Shown here: positions 1-6,207 of the stretch, in pieces
Position numbering within the stretch: the first letter of the stretch is position 1
Layout of the letters: each line of letters starts with the position of its first letter
Origin: Oscillatoria sp. Prado101
GTDB taxonomy: Bacteria > Cyanobacteriota > Cyanobacteriia > Cyanobacteriales > Oscillatoriaceae
Length of the DNA stretch: 7,549 nt
Assembly (NCBI GenBank): GCA_025454445.1
Contig: JALOOK010000221.1
Location: 1-7,549, forward strand
Direction: 5' to 3'
Position numbers and translations under genes: made by a program
Notes under the pieces: model-generated
What the model was told of the DNA's origin: nothing
Seen by the model: only the letters and a program-made list of their open reading frames with translations
Databases searched by the model: none

Positions 1-555
1 ATTTAACGAACCGTTAGGATTGCCGTCCGAGCTGACTTCACCGGTGGCGGTGCAGTAGCGGAACAGGACTTGGCCATTATCCTCTAGGCCAGCCAGGGTA
101 TGGGCATCGGCGTAATAACGACCCTCACCGTGGGCAATCGGGAGCGAGATCGCCTGACCGGCGGTATAGGCGGAAGTCCAAGGCAAGTCGGTGCGCTCCA
201 CCTTGAGGGGAACCCGATCGCAGATAAAGTGCAAATCCCGATTGCGGATCAGCGCCCCGGGCAAAAGTCCCACCTCTGTCAGCACCTGAAAGCCATTGCA
301 GATACCGAGGACTTTCTTGCCCTGGTTGGCGTGTTTGACCACCTCCTGCATGACTGGGGAAAAGCGGGCAATCGCGCCACAGCGCAGATAGTCGCCATAG
401 CTGAAGCCACCCGGAAGCACCACCACATCAAGATCCGAAATATCCGTTTCCTGATGCCAGACCATGCGCGTTGGCAGGCCCAGCAGTCCTTGCGTGACCC
501 AGGCCACGTCGCGATCGCAATTGGAACCCGGAAAAACAACAACCCCAAATTTCAT
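1..555 (-). CDS. purQ: FGAM synthase glutaminase subunit PurQ (3' end cut off)
   Basis: PurQ hydrolyses glutamine and passes ammonia to PurL, so that FGAR becomes FGAM in the fourth step of purine synthesis in the cytosol. The 185 visible residues begin MKFGVVVFPGSNCDRD, the usual PurQ start. They include the oxyanion-strand motif LPGGFSYGDYLRCG (47-60), the nucleophile elbow GICNGFQ with Cys86, and PIAHGEGRY. The frame is open to base 1, ending in GNPNGSLN. The family is usually about 225-230 residues, so roughly 40 are missing, including the MPHPER-type segment that supplies the catalytic His and Glu. The ATG at 555-553 is fixed by the conserved N-terminus; only a short AAGG lies 2 nt upstream, so the ribosome binding site is weak. 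purS lies 192 bp upstream on the same strand. Antisense open frames here are codon-bias shadows. Confidence 0.97.
   Translation of the reverse strand, partial: MKFGVVVFPGSNCDRDVAWVTQGLLGLPTRMVWHQETDISDLDVVVLPGGFSYGDYLRCGAIARFSPVMQEVVKHANQGKKVLGICNGFQVLTEVGLLPGALIRNRDLHFICDRVPLKVERTDLPWTSAYTAGQAISLPIAHGEGRYYADAHTLAGLEDNGQVLFRYCTATGEVSSDGNPNGSLN
511..518. repeat. HIP1 octamer GCGATCGC
   Basis: Perfect GCGATCGC inside the 5' end of purQ. This palindrome is strongly over-represented in many cyanobacterial genomes and supports the taxonomic assignment. Confidence 0.9.
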
Positions 556-611
556 AACCTTGGCATTGCAGATTAGAAAGATGATTTCACTAAATTAAAT
601 TACCTTCATCG

Positions 612-671
612 AAACCCCCACTTCTTTCTCCCCCTCCCCGCAGGCGGGGAGGGGGCTGGGGGGTGGGGTTT
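612..671. repeat. GC-rich palindrome with G-quadruplex pattern between purS and purQ
   Basis: A perfect 12-bp inverted repeat (630-641 with 644-655; core CCCCCTCCCCGC and its complement) has only AG at the centre, so a real hairpin would open to a 4-nt loop. Outer arms AAACCCC...CAC (612-621) and GTGGGGTTT (663-671) also pair with one G fewer on the right. The plus strand carries four G runs: 646-649, 651-655, 658-663 and 665-668, with 1-2 nt loops. From memory it resembles interspersed repeats found in many copies in filamentous cyanobacteria. It sits in the purS-purQ gap, where it could affect transcription or RNA stability. Confidence 0.75.
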
Positions 672-692
672 TCCTCGCTTCCAGGAGGATCT

Positions 693-722
693 TGCCTTCT
701 GGGAGGTAGCTCCCAAGTGGCA
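693..722. repeat. Hairpin-forming inverted repeat in the purS-purQ gap
   Basis: TGGGAG (700-705) pairs with CTCCCA (710-715) around a GTAG loop. Below a 3x3 internal loop, TGCC (693-696) pairs with GGCA (719-722). It lies 26 bp after the purS stop codon in the direction of transcription. It has no following U run, so it is not a typical intrinsic terminator; a processing or stabilising hairpin is possible. Confidence 0.45.
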
Positions 723-747
723 GTCCGGGAACGAGAGAAGTGGTAAT

Positions 748-1032
748 TTAGACTCCCGCCTCTACCGACGCAGCAATCTCAGTCAGCTCGAAGCGGTAAT
801 TTTCGATCACAGGATTGGCCAGTAGCTGGTCGCAGATCCTGTGCAGCCGCTCGCTCGCCTCTCCCTCATCGGCTGCACAGAGCGTCAGTTGAATATATTT
901 ACCGATGCGCACCCCCTCCACCTTCTCATAGCCCAGATGCTCGATCCCCGACTGGACAGCCGTGCCCACTGGGTCTAAGACCGAGGGGCGCAGAGTAACA
1001 TATATTTGAGCCTGATATTTTTTGTCAATCAC
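748..1032 (-). CDS. purS: FGAM synthase small subunit PurS
   Basis: PurS is the small structural subunit that bridges PurL and PurQ in the three-part FGAM synthase of bacteria that lack the large fused PurL. The 94-residue protein matches the family in size (about 80-95) and sequence: KKYQAQIYVTLRPSVLDPVG (4-23), a GYEKVEGVRIGKYIQL strand-turn segment, and ICDQLLANPVIENYRFEL near the C-terminus. The start is GTG (1032-1030), supported by AGGG at 1043-1040 with a 7-nt spacer and by the position where homology begins. purQ follows on the same strand after a 192-bp repeat-bearing gap, so co-transcription is likely but not shown. The gene is divergent from the Fur-family regulator. Confidence 0.95.
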   Translation of the reverse strand: MIDKKYQAQIYVTLRPSVLDPVGTAVQSGIEHLGYEKVEGVRIGKYIQLTLCAADEGEASERLHRICDQLLANPVIENYRFELTEIAASVEAGV

Positions 1033-1052
1033 AGCAGATCCCTAAATTTTTT

Positions 1053-1067
1053 AGATAATGCTTATGA
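1053..1067. promoter_or_regulatory. Possible degenerate Zur box
   Basis: The sequence AGATAATGCTTATGA matches 11 of the 14 specified positions of the 7-1-7 palindrome TGATAAT-N-ATTATCA that I recall for cyanobacterial Zur/FurB. It lies in the purS-zur divergent gap, 123 bp before the regulator and 21 bp before purS. The match is imperfect and AT-rich, so chance is a serious alternative. Confidence 0.3.
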
Positions 1068-1155
1068 CGCCGCAGACTCTCTCATTTTAAAGCTAGAGGG
1101 ACAAATATTCGTCAGGCGGGCTGAAGAAAGCGGCATCAAGCAGCATGGATTATGG

Positions 1156-1182
1156 TTGTAACTTGAATTAAAGATATATAAC
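1156..1182 (+). promoter_or_regulatory. Possible promoter of the Fur-family gene
   Basis: TTGTAA (1156-1161) and TATAAC (1177-1182) are spaced by 15 bp. A start site about 7 nt downstream would fall almost on the ATG at 1190, giving a leaderless or nearly leaderless message. No Shine-Dalgarno sequence is visible before this ATG, which is consistent but not proof. The spacer is shorter than optimal. Confidence 0.3.
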
Positions 1183-1189
1183 ACTGGCC

Positions 1190-1591
1190 ATGAAAGTCAA
1201 ACGCACCCGCAGTCAGGAACGGATTCTCAACCTGCTCAAGACAATCAAGCAAGCCGTTTCAGCGCAAGATATCTATGTAGAGCTGCGCAACCGCAACCAG
1301 GGGGTGGGTCTGGCCACCGTCTACCGCGCCTTGGAAGGCTTGAAACTGGAGGGGGTGGTTCAGGTGCGAACCTTGGCCAACGGCGAGTCCCTTTATAGCA
1401 GCGCCCAGGAAGACCAGCACCACCTCACTTGCCTGCAGTGCGGGACATCCACTCCGATTGACGAGTGTCCAGTCCACCAGCTAGAGAGCCAGCTGCAACA
1501 GTCTTATCATTTCAAAGTCTTCTATCACACTTTGGAGTTTTTTGGGCTGTGCGACCGCTGCCAGCTGGCCCAAGCTGCCGGGAAAAGTTAG
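1190..1591 (+). CDS. zur: Fur-family metal-responsive repressor, Zur/FurB-like
   Basis: This is a cytosolic DNA-binding regulator, probably sensing zinc and repressing zinc-uptake genes. The 133 residues give a winged-helix domain (about 1-70; recognition region AQDIYVELRNRNQGVGLATVYRALEGL, 25-51). The dimerisation domain has two CxxC pairs (Cys81/Cys84 in HHLTCLQCG and Cys121/Cys124 in GLCDRCQ), the usual structural zinc site. His77, His78, Cys93, His96 and His113 are candidate ligands for the sensing metal. The short N-terminus starting MKVKRTRSQERIL, and the overall sequence, resemble Anabaena FurB (Zur) rather than the longer FurA or PerR-like FurC; this is from memory, so the family is firm and the Zur label moderate. 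Within the window it has no zinc transporter beside it. It converges on the SPFH gene and is divergent from purS. Confidence 0.9.
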   Translation: MKVKRTRSQERILNLLKTIKQAVSAQDIYVELRNRNQGVGLATVYRALEGLKLEGVVQVRTLANGESLYSSAQEDQHHLTCLQCGTSTPIDECPVHQLESQLQQSYHFKVFYHTLEFFGLCDRCQLAQAAGKS

Positions 1592-1660
1592 GGGCGTCTG
1601 CGGTGCGGCTCTTAAAGCGGGGGAGATGGCATAGCGTTTCTCATCCTTTGTGAGGTACTG

Positions 1661-1693
1661 AGAAACCCGGTTTCTTTAAGAAACCGGGTTTCT
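1661..1693. repeat. Near-perfect palindrome (hairpin repeat, copy 1)
   Basis: Sixteen-bp arms AGAAACCCGGTTTCTT (1661-1676) and AAGAAACCGGGTTTCT (1678-1693) flank one base. It lies in the 228-bp gap between the convergent Zur-like and SPFH genes, where it could stop transcription from both sides, although neither side has a U run directly after the stem. A second, overlapping pairing is possible: GTTTCTCA (1636-1643) with TGAGAAAC (1659-1666). A related hairpin lies at 3412-3446. The rest of the gap shows only a minus-strand T8 run (about 1776-1783) without a preceding stem. Confidence 0.8.
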
Positions 1694-1819
1694 GGGCCCT
1701 GAGAACCGCTCTAAATGATTTGTCATCCCCCTCACTTTTCTTTCCTTGGCGTCCGGGCGCGTCTTGGCGGTTTATTAAAAAAAATTTCCCCCCCATCAAA
1801 TCCGCCTCAAAATGACGAG

Positions 1820-2779
1820 CTAGTCAGGTTTAACCTCCTCCGAGACAATTGAGCGGATGCCCTCAAACGTTGCCGGTATGCTGCGCGGGTCCATAAACAT
1901 CACCTTGCTGCTGTCGCTGCTGCCAATCTTCATTCCCATTTCCAGATAATTCTGCGCCAGTAAAAACTGGAGCGCTTGGCGGGCGTTCGGATCTGACTGG
2001 AGCGTTTTGCCAATAATTTGCAGCGCCTCAGAAGTCGCTTGGGCTTTCAGGACTTGCTGCTGGCGTTCCGCTTGGGCTTTGAGGACGATCGTCTTTTGCT
2101 GCGCCTCCGCATCCAGAATAACAGCCTTCTGTCGGGCTTCCGCATCGAGAACTTGCGCCTCAGCTTTACCTTTGGCGCTGTTAATCGCCGATTCGCGATC
2201 CCCTTCCGAAGTCAGAATAGCAGCCCGCTTGCGCCGCTCCGCTGACATTTGCAATTCCATCGACTCCAGCACTGCTTTGGAAGGCACAATATCCCGCAGT
2301 TCCACCCGCGTCACCTTCACGCCCCAAGGATCGGTGGCGATGTCGAGATCCCGCAGCAGGATTTCATTGATTTGATCGCGAGCGGTAAAGGTTTCATCCA
2401 GCTCCAGTTTTCCCATTTCGGCGCGAATCTGGGTGAGTACCAAATTCACCATTGCTGACTGGAGATTTTCCACCTTGTAGTAGGCTTTTTCCATGTCTAC
2501 GATCCGCCAGTAGACCACGGCGTCAGCGGTGATTGACACATTGTCGCGGGTGATGCACTGTTGTGGGGGAATGTCTAAGACTTTTTCGCGGATGGTTTGC
2601 TGGTAAACAACCCGGTCGAGGAAAGGGGTGACGAAATTCAGCCCAGGTTCCAGTTTTTTGCCGTTATATTTGCCCAATGTTTCTACCAAGGCTTCGTTAC
2701 CTTGATTGATAATCTTGACGGAGCCGGTAAGTACAGAACCGCCGAATACCAGGAAGACGAGAAAAAAGAATGGCTCCAC
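1820..2779 (-). CDS. SPFH/band 7 membrane protein (stomatin/paraslipin type)
   Basis: SPFH proteins form large ring or cage oligomers on membranes and are linked to membrane microdomains, proteolysis control and stress tolerance. The 319 residues show a hydrophobic N-terminal anchor (about 3-20), an SPFH domain (about 22-180) with KKLEPGLNFVTPFLDRVVY, DIPPQQCITRDNV and DPWGVKVTRVELRDI, then a long Ala/Glu/Gln/Lys helix (about 181-260). That helix has heptad-like repeats (VILDAEA, IVLKAQA, QVLKAQA), expected to form the coiled-coil wall. The C-terminus contains GSSDSSKVMFMDPRSIPAT. It closely resembles Synechocystis Slr1128 as I recall it, in sequence and length. The GTG start is set by a perfect AGGAGG 6 nt upstream. 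The gene follows the nfeD-like gene by 38 bp, the classic pairing in which NfeD partners the SPFH ring. Confidence 0.95.
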   Translation of the reverse strand: MEPFFFLVFLVFGGSVLTGSVKIINQGNEALVETLGKYNGKKLEPGLNFVTPFLDRVVYQQTIREKVLDIPPQQCITRDNVSITADAVVYWRIVDMEKAYYKVENLQSAMVNLVLTQIRAEMGKLELDETFTARDQINEILLRDLDIATDPWGVKVTRVELRDIVPSKAVLESMELQMSAERRKRAAILTSEGDRESAINSAKGKAEAQVLDAEARQKAVILDAEAQQKTIVLKAQAERQQQVLKAQATSEALQIIGKTLQSDPNARQALQFLLAQNYLEMGMKIGSSDSSKVMFMDPRSIPATFEGIRSIVSEEVKPD

Positions 2780-2785
2780 TTGTAA

Positions 2786-2791
2786 CCTCCT
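2786..2791 (-). promoter_or_regulatory. Ribosome binding site of the SPFH gene
   Basis: AGGAGG with a 6-nt spacer to a GTG start codon. It selects the GTG at 2779-2777 over any downstream ATG. The surrounding CAGGAGGTTA is identical to the site of the upstream nfeD-like gene. Confidence 0.85.
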
Positions 2792-2817
2792 GAATTAGAT
2801 TTTTTTACAGGTTTATC

Positions 2818-3324
2818 TTAGGAATGCAGCAGGTGTTCTGGCACGACAATCAGCGTGGTGCCTTCCCGCCTGACGACGTAAACTTTTTGCTTGGGGGGAA
2901 TGGCCAGTTTGTCATCTTCGCACCGAGCACGCCAGGAATTTCCTTCGTAAAGCACCCGACCGGCCTCACCGGGCAAAATTTCGGTCAGGGTTTCGGCTTC
3001 TTTGGAATCCTCAATCGCAGATACCTTGCGTTTTGGCAGCAGGCGGCGCGTTAGAATAACGCCTCCTGTGGAAAGCCCCATCCACAAGAAAACTTGCAAG
3101 CCAAACTGAATGGGGAATATCCAACAAATCAGCGAGACTGCAATGCAGCTCAGTCCCATTGTCAAGGCTGTAAACGCTGTTGGCACCGGCACTTCTATCA
3201 AGCAAAGCACCGACCCGGCTATCAACCATAACAGTGCGGGGCTTAATTGCAAGGTGCCGGCAAGGGGGACAGCGGAGAGTACCCCCCCGTCCAGGAACCA
3301 GATCGTCGCCGGTGTTTGTGGCAT
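2818..3324 (-). CDS. NfeD-like membrane protein (short form)
   Basis: Short NfeD proteins are membrane partners of SPFH proteins; their soluble C-terminal OB-fold is thought to sit at the SPFH ring. The 168 residues show hydrophobic segments at about 29-46, 49-71 and 73-91, a basic RRLLPKRK stop (93-100), and an OB-fold-like C-terminus (about 115-164) with GEAGRVLYEGNSWRARC, IPPKQKVYVVRREGTTLIVVPE. There is no N-terminal ClpP-like protease domain, so this is the short class. AGGAGG lies 5 nt before the ATG, fixing the start. It is first in an operon with the SPFH gene 38 bp downstream. A TATAGC (3376-3371) in the upstream repeat area is a weak -10 candidate, with no convincing -35. Confidence 0.9.
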   Translation of the reverse strand: MPQTPATIWFLDGGVLSAVPLAGTLQLSPALLWLIAGSVLCLIEVPVPTAFTALTMGLSCIAVSLICWIFPIQFGLQVFLWMGLSTGGVILTRRLLPKRKVSAIEDSKEAETLTEILPGEAGRVLYEGNSWRARCEDDKLAIPPKQKVYVVRREGTTLIVVPEHLLHS

Positions 3325-3329
3325 ATTAA

Positions 3330-3335
3330 CCTCCT
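3330..3335 (-). promoter_or_regulatory. Ribosome binding site of the nfeD-like gene
   Basis: AGGAGG with a 5-nt spacer to the ATG at 3324-3322. It is a full match to the anti-Shine-Dalgarno core. Confidence 0.85.
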
Positions 3336-3381
3336 GTTAAGCGCATCTACAAGGCTAGATTCCAGGCATTGCTATAGCGAG

Positions 3382-3446
3382 TCTAAATGATTTGCGCAAC
3401 CGCTCTTAGCCCAGACCCTTGGTTTCTTAAAGAAACCGGGGGTCTG
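3382..3446. repeat. Hairpin repeat, copy 2, with shared side modules
   Basis: GGTTTCTT (3421-3428) pairs with AAGAAACC (3430-3437). After two G-U wobble positions, CAGACCC (3412-3418) pairs with GGGTCTG (3440-3446). The inner stem matches the copy at 1661-1693. Two side modules are also shared with that copy: TCTAAATGATTTG (3382-3394 and 1710-1722) and AACCGCTCT (3398-3406 and 1704-1712), in a different order. The sequence between the nfeD start and about 3610 shows no gene. Confidence 0.65.
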
Positions 3447-3547
3447 AAATTTACTTCTGCGGGCGCTTCCCCCATCAATCGAGGGCAGCTTTCTGTTAGC
3501 TGCGCAACAGTCCTTTATCCCAAGTCCGTCAAGCGTGCTTTTGACCC

Positions 3548-3555
3548 GCGATCGC
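3548..3555. repeat. HIP1 octamer GCGATCGC
   Basis: Perfect GCGATCGC in the intergenic region upstream of the nfeD-like operon and the putative RNA. Confidence 0.9.
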
Positions 3556-3641
3556 TCGCCTTTAAACCCTGACCTACAGTTCCTCTATGCTAGCTTTCTT
3601 TTCACCGGCACCCCAATCTAATTTAAAAACTTTTATAAATC

Positions 3642-3672
3642 TTTACTCAATTTCACCTAAATAAGGTATAAT
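3642..3672 (+). promoter_or_regulatory. Promoter for the putative structured RNA / phosphatase leader
   Basis: A consensus TATAAT (3667-3672) sits at the end of an AT-rich stretch. A weak -35 TTTACT (3642-3647) lies 19 bp upstream, or TTACTC at 18 bp. The expected start is about 3679, just before the GC-rich foldable block. The -10 is strong and the -35 poor, so the call rests on the -10 and the context. Confidence 0.55.
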
Positions 3673-3678
3673 AGCGAC

Positions 3679-3915
3679 ATTCTAACTTAAGAACTGCTGA
3701 CGGGGACGCTAGATGTAACGTCTGTGCAGGAAGTAGTGGCCCCAAAAGGACGATCTGCCTCTATCCCGGGACGAGTGAAGGCGATTCCACCAGGGCAATC
3801 CAGCTTTGGGTGGCACAGCAGTCCCGACAGCCTTTGGGGGGCATCCGGTCAACCGGAAGCACCCCGCACCCGGTACGGGAGAGGGGGAGCTTGTGATGGT
3901 TTTAGCACCGAATAA
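3679..3915 (+). ncRNA. Putative structured RNA or long 5' leader, family not recognised
   Basis: A GC-rich block follows a TATAAT box and ends in AT-rich DNA before the phosphatase gene. Visible stems: CTGC (3694-3697) with GCAG (3726-3729) enclosing GACG/CGTC; GGGAC (3768-3772) with GTCCC (3821-3825) enclosing CCACC/GGTGG; a regular hairpin in which GGGG-G-GC-A-TCCGG (3836-3848) pairs with CCGGA-A-GC-A-CCCC (3853-3865) around a TCAA loop with G.A and A.A mismatches; and CCCG-GTA-CGGG (3869-3879). Competing pairings exist: CCCCAAAAGG (3740-3749) with CCTTTGGGG (3831-3839), and ACTGCTG (3693-3699) with CAGCAGT (3816-3822). No U-rich terminator is seen, so it may continue into the next message. 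I do not recognise 6S RNA, tmRNA, RNase P RNA or a known riboswitch. A 63-codon GTG frame here lacks a ribosome binding site. Pairings were found by eye. Confidence 0.5.
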
Positions 3916-3988
3916 TGTGCGAATAAATAATAGTTAAATAGCAGTTCATATTTACTAAAATTATTTCCTAGAGAAAGTTATAGAAGGA

Positions 3989-6085
3989 ATGAGCAGTTCA
4001 GAGCCACTTCTTTATTGCATAAATAGGGCCTGTGATAATCCGGGCAATGCCACAGGGGGGCAAGTCTGTGCCAGCTGCTCTACCCCGCTAGTATATCGCT
4101 ATCTTTGGGCGGTTGGCCCAGAGGCTGCGGAGATGGCCACTGGCGAACTGATTAACGAGCGCTACTCGGTGGTGGCGCGGCAAATTTGGCTGGACACTAA
4201 ACCTGCCGAGCCACCCTACGCCCCGGAAGAGCTGCCTGAGCCGATTTTGCCTTACCTGCGGCTGTACCCCCACAGGCTGCACGTTCCGGAGGTGTACGGT
4301 TTTGCGCGGTTGGGGGAGGAGCCGGAAACAGATATCCTGTTGCTGGAAAACGTGCCGGTCGATCCGGTGGGCAATCTCCACCCCTCGCTGGCGGAAGCGT
4401 GGCCAACTGCGCCGGCGGTGCGCCAGGTGTACTGGCTGTGGCAAATCCTGCAGCTGTGGGTGCCTCTGCTGGAACAGGGCGTGGTGGCGAGTCTGCTGAT
4501 CCCGGACAATATTCGGGTGGAAGGGTGGCGGGTGTGGTTGCAGGAACTGTATGTTGAGGAATCGGGGAGCGGGAAATCGCTGACGCTTCCCCAGACGCGG
4601 CTGCCAGATTTGGCGCAGTGCTGGCTGACTTGGGTGTCTGGGTCGCAACCGGCGGTGGCCAAGCAACTGACAGCGATTTGCCAGCAAATGCGCCGCAGCA
4701 CGGCAACGGTGGAGGGGATTGCCGAGCAGCTGAACCAGCTGCTGCTGGAACTGGCGGCGAAGCTGCCGCTGCGTTTGCGGGTGGCCAGTGGCACGGATAC
4801 CGGCCCGATGCGCGAGCGCAATGAAGATTCTTGCTATCCCACGCCTGCAGATATCAAAGCCCGTTCGGCACCGCCCCACGATCTGCTGATCCCCTATCTG
4901 GCGATTGTCTGCGACGGCGTGGGCGGGCATGAGGGGGGCGAGGTGGCCAGCCAGTCGGCGGTCAGCGCCCTCAAGTCACTGACGCAAACCCTGCTGTTAG
5001 AAACTGCTGAATCGCAGGAAATCACCCCGCCAGAAATGGTGGCCAAGCAAATTGAGGAAAGCATCCGGGTGATTAATAACGCGATTGCCGCCCGTAATGA
5101 CGCCGGGGGGCGGGAGGACCGGCAGCGCATGGGGACGACGCTGGTGATGGCGCTCCAGCTGCAGCAAACGCTGAGGGATTCTGATGGCCAGGAGCTGGGA
5201 AAAGCTCACGAGCTGTATGTGGCGCATGTGGGGGACAGTCGCGCCTACTGGATTACCAGCGATTACTGCCACCGGCTGACGGTAGACGACGATGTGGCCA
5301 GTCGCGAAGTCCGCTTGGGGCGCAGTCTGTACCGGCAGGCGCTGCAGCGAGCGGATGCCGGTGCCCTCACCCAAGCCTTGGGGACAAGAGATGCTGAATT
5401 CCTGCGCCCCAACATTCAGCGGTTTATTGTCGAAGAAGACGGCTTGCTGCTGCTGTGTTCCGACGGTTTGAGCGATAACGACTGGGTGGAACTGTCCTGG
5501 GCGAATTACGCACCGGCAGTCCTCAAGAATGAAATGCAGCTGGATGCTGCAGTTGAGGCGTTTATTAAAGTGGCCAACGAAAAAAATGGCTACGACAACG
5601 CAACGCTGGTGCTCTGCCAGTGCCGCCTTTCCCCAGAGCCGGTGGTGCTGTTCAAGGTAAAGCCCGCCCCCAAAGCGACAGCCCCTGCGACGCCGGAAGT
5701 AACCCTAGCGTCTGGGGAGCCGGTTTTCCAGGAGCCAAAGCCAAAGTCCGCCCCCAAAGCGACAGCCCCTGCGACGCCGGAAGTAACCCTAGCGTCTGGG
5801 GAGCCGGTTTTCCAGGAACCAAAGCCAAAGCCCGCCCCCCTAGTCACAACCCCTCCCATGTCGGAATTTTCCGAGGCGTCTAAAGCGCTGCTTTTCGAGG
5901 AACCGGCAGCCTCTGGGCCGGCACCGGCGGCCAAACCCCCGCTGAAGCCATCCCGCGAGTCAGCCCCTGTGCTGGGGCTGTTAGCCTTGTTGCTGATCAG
6001 CGGTGCGGTGGCCCTGTTTACCTGGTCGCAGCTCAACCCCCAGGGGTTCGGACAGGTGCGCGAGAAAGTTTTCCCCGGCAAATAG
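3989..6085 (+). CDS. Membrane-anchored PP2C phosphatase with zinc ribbon and kinase-like region
   Basis: This is a predicted Mn/Mg-dependent Ser/Thr phosphatase (PPM/PP2C) facing the cytosol. Domains in the 698 residues: a zinc ribbon with Cys10, Cys15, Cys27 and Cys30, in the CINxxC...CxxC layout seen at the start of many cyanobacterial Ser/Thr kinases; a region (about 50-250) resembling a kinase without catalytic residues; PP2C (about 262-546) with RERNED (275-280), DGVGG (309-313), MGTTL, GDSRAY, SDGLSDN (491-497) and GYDN (534-537), so the metal-binding Asp residues are present; a Pro/Ala/Lys linker (about 550-656) with a 28-residue tandem repeat; and one membrane helix (about 660-680) followed by a short basic tail. 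The ATG is chosen because it includes the zinc ribbon; GAAGGA directly abuts it, a poor spacing. The long upstream block may be its leader. The target is unknown. Confidence 0.93.
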   Translation: MSSSEPLLYCINRACDNPGNATGGQVCASCSTPLVYRYLWAVGPEAAEMATGELINERYSVVARQIWLDTKPAEPPYAPEELPEPILPYLRLYPHRLHVPEVYGFARLGEEPETDILLLENVPVDPVGNLHPSLAEAWPTAPAVRQVYWLWQILQLWVPLLEQGVVASLLIPDNIRVEGWRVWLQELYVEESGSGKSLTLPQTRLPDLAQCWLTWVSGSQPAVAKQLTAICQQMRRSTATVEGIAEQLNQLLLELAAKLPLRLRVASGTDTGPMRERNEDSCYPTPADIKARSAPPHDLLIPYLAIVCDGVGGHEGGEVASQSAVSALKSLTQTLLLETAESQEITPPEMVAKQIEESIRVINNAIAARNDAGGREDRQRMGTTLVMALQLQQTLRDSDGQELGKAHELYVAHVGDSRAYWITSDYCHRLTVDDDVASREVRLGRSLYRQALQRADAGALTQALGTRDAEFLRPNIQRFIVEEDGLLLLCSDGLSDNDWVELSWANYAPAVLKNEMQLDAAVEAFIKVANEKNGYDNATLVLCQCRLSPEPVVLFKVKPAPKATAPATPEVTLASGEPVFQEPKPKSAPKATAPATPEVTLASGEPVFQEPKPKPAPLVTTPPMSEFSEASKALLFEEPAASGPAPAAKPPLKPSRESAPVLGLLALLLISGAVALFTWSQLNPQGFGQVREKVFPGK
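5663..5830 (+). repeat. Two tandem 84-bp repeats in the phosphatase linker
   Basis: Copies 5663-5746 and 5747-5830 differ at two positions by eye (CCC/TCC and GAG/GAA codons). Each encodes 28 residues with the core ATAPATPEVTLASGEPVFQE followed by PKPK. A partial third start (CCCGCCCCC) follows. The near identity at synonymous sites suggests a recent duplication. Confidence 0.95.
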
Positions 6086-6207
6086 GCGAGCTGCCGCTGC
6101 CGCCTCTGTGCGAGGATGAAGAATTAAGAATCAAAGATGAGCATTTCTCCCTATTTTTCTATTTCTTCATCGCTCCATCTCCCCATCTTTGCCTCTCCGT
6201 GAGAAGA

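Noticed and set aside
100..576. 158-codon plus-strand open frame over purQ
   Set aside because: It is antisense to an unmistakable PurQ reading frame and its translation has no recognisable motif.
3724..3915. 63-codon GTG frame in the intergenic block
   Set aside because: There is no ribosome binding site, the composition is Gly/Pro/Ser/Arg-rich as expected from GC-rich hairpins, and strong stems run through it. RNA structure explains it better.
3679..3915. Known RNA families (6S RNA, tmRNA, RNase P RNA, cobalamin, guanidine or TPP riboswitch)
   Set aside because: I looked for their conserved motifs as I remember them and found none. 6S RNA cannot be fully excluded because it is defined mainly by shape.
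4088..4930. 280-codon minus-strand open frame inside the phosphatase gene
   Set aside because: It is a shadow of the GC-rich PP2C frame, His/Arg/Gln-rich with no domain, and covers the conserved kinase-like and PP2C start regions on the other strand.
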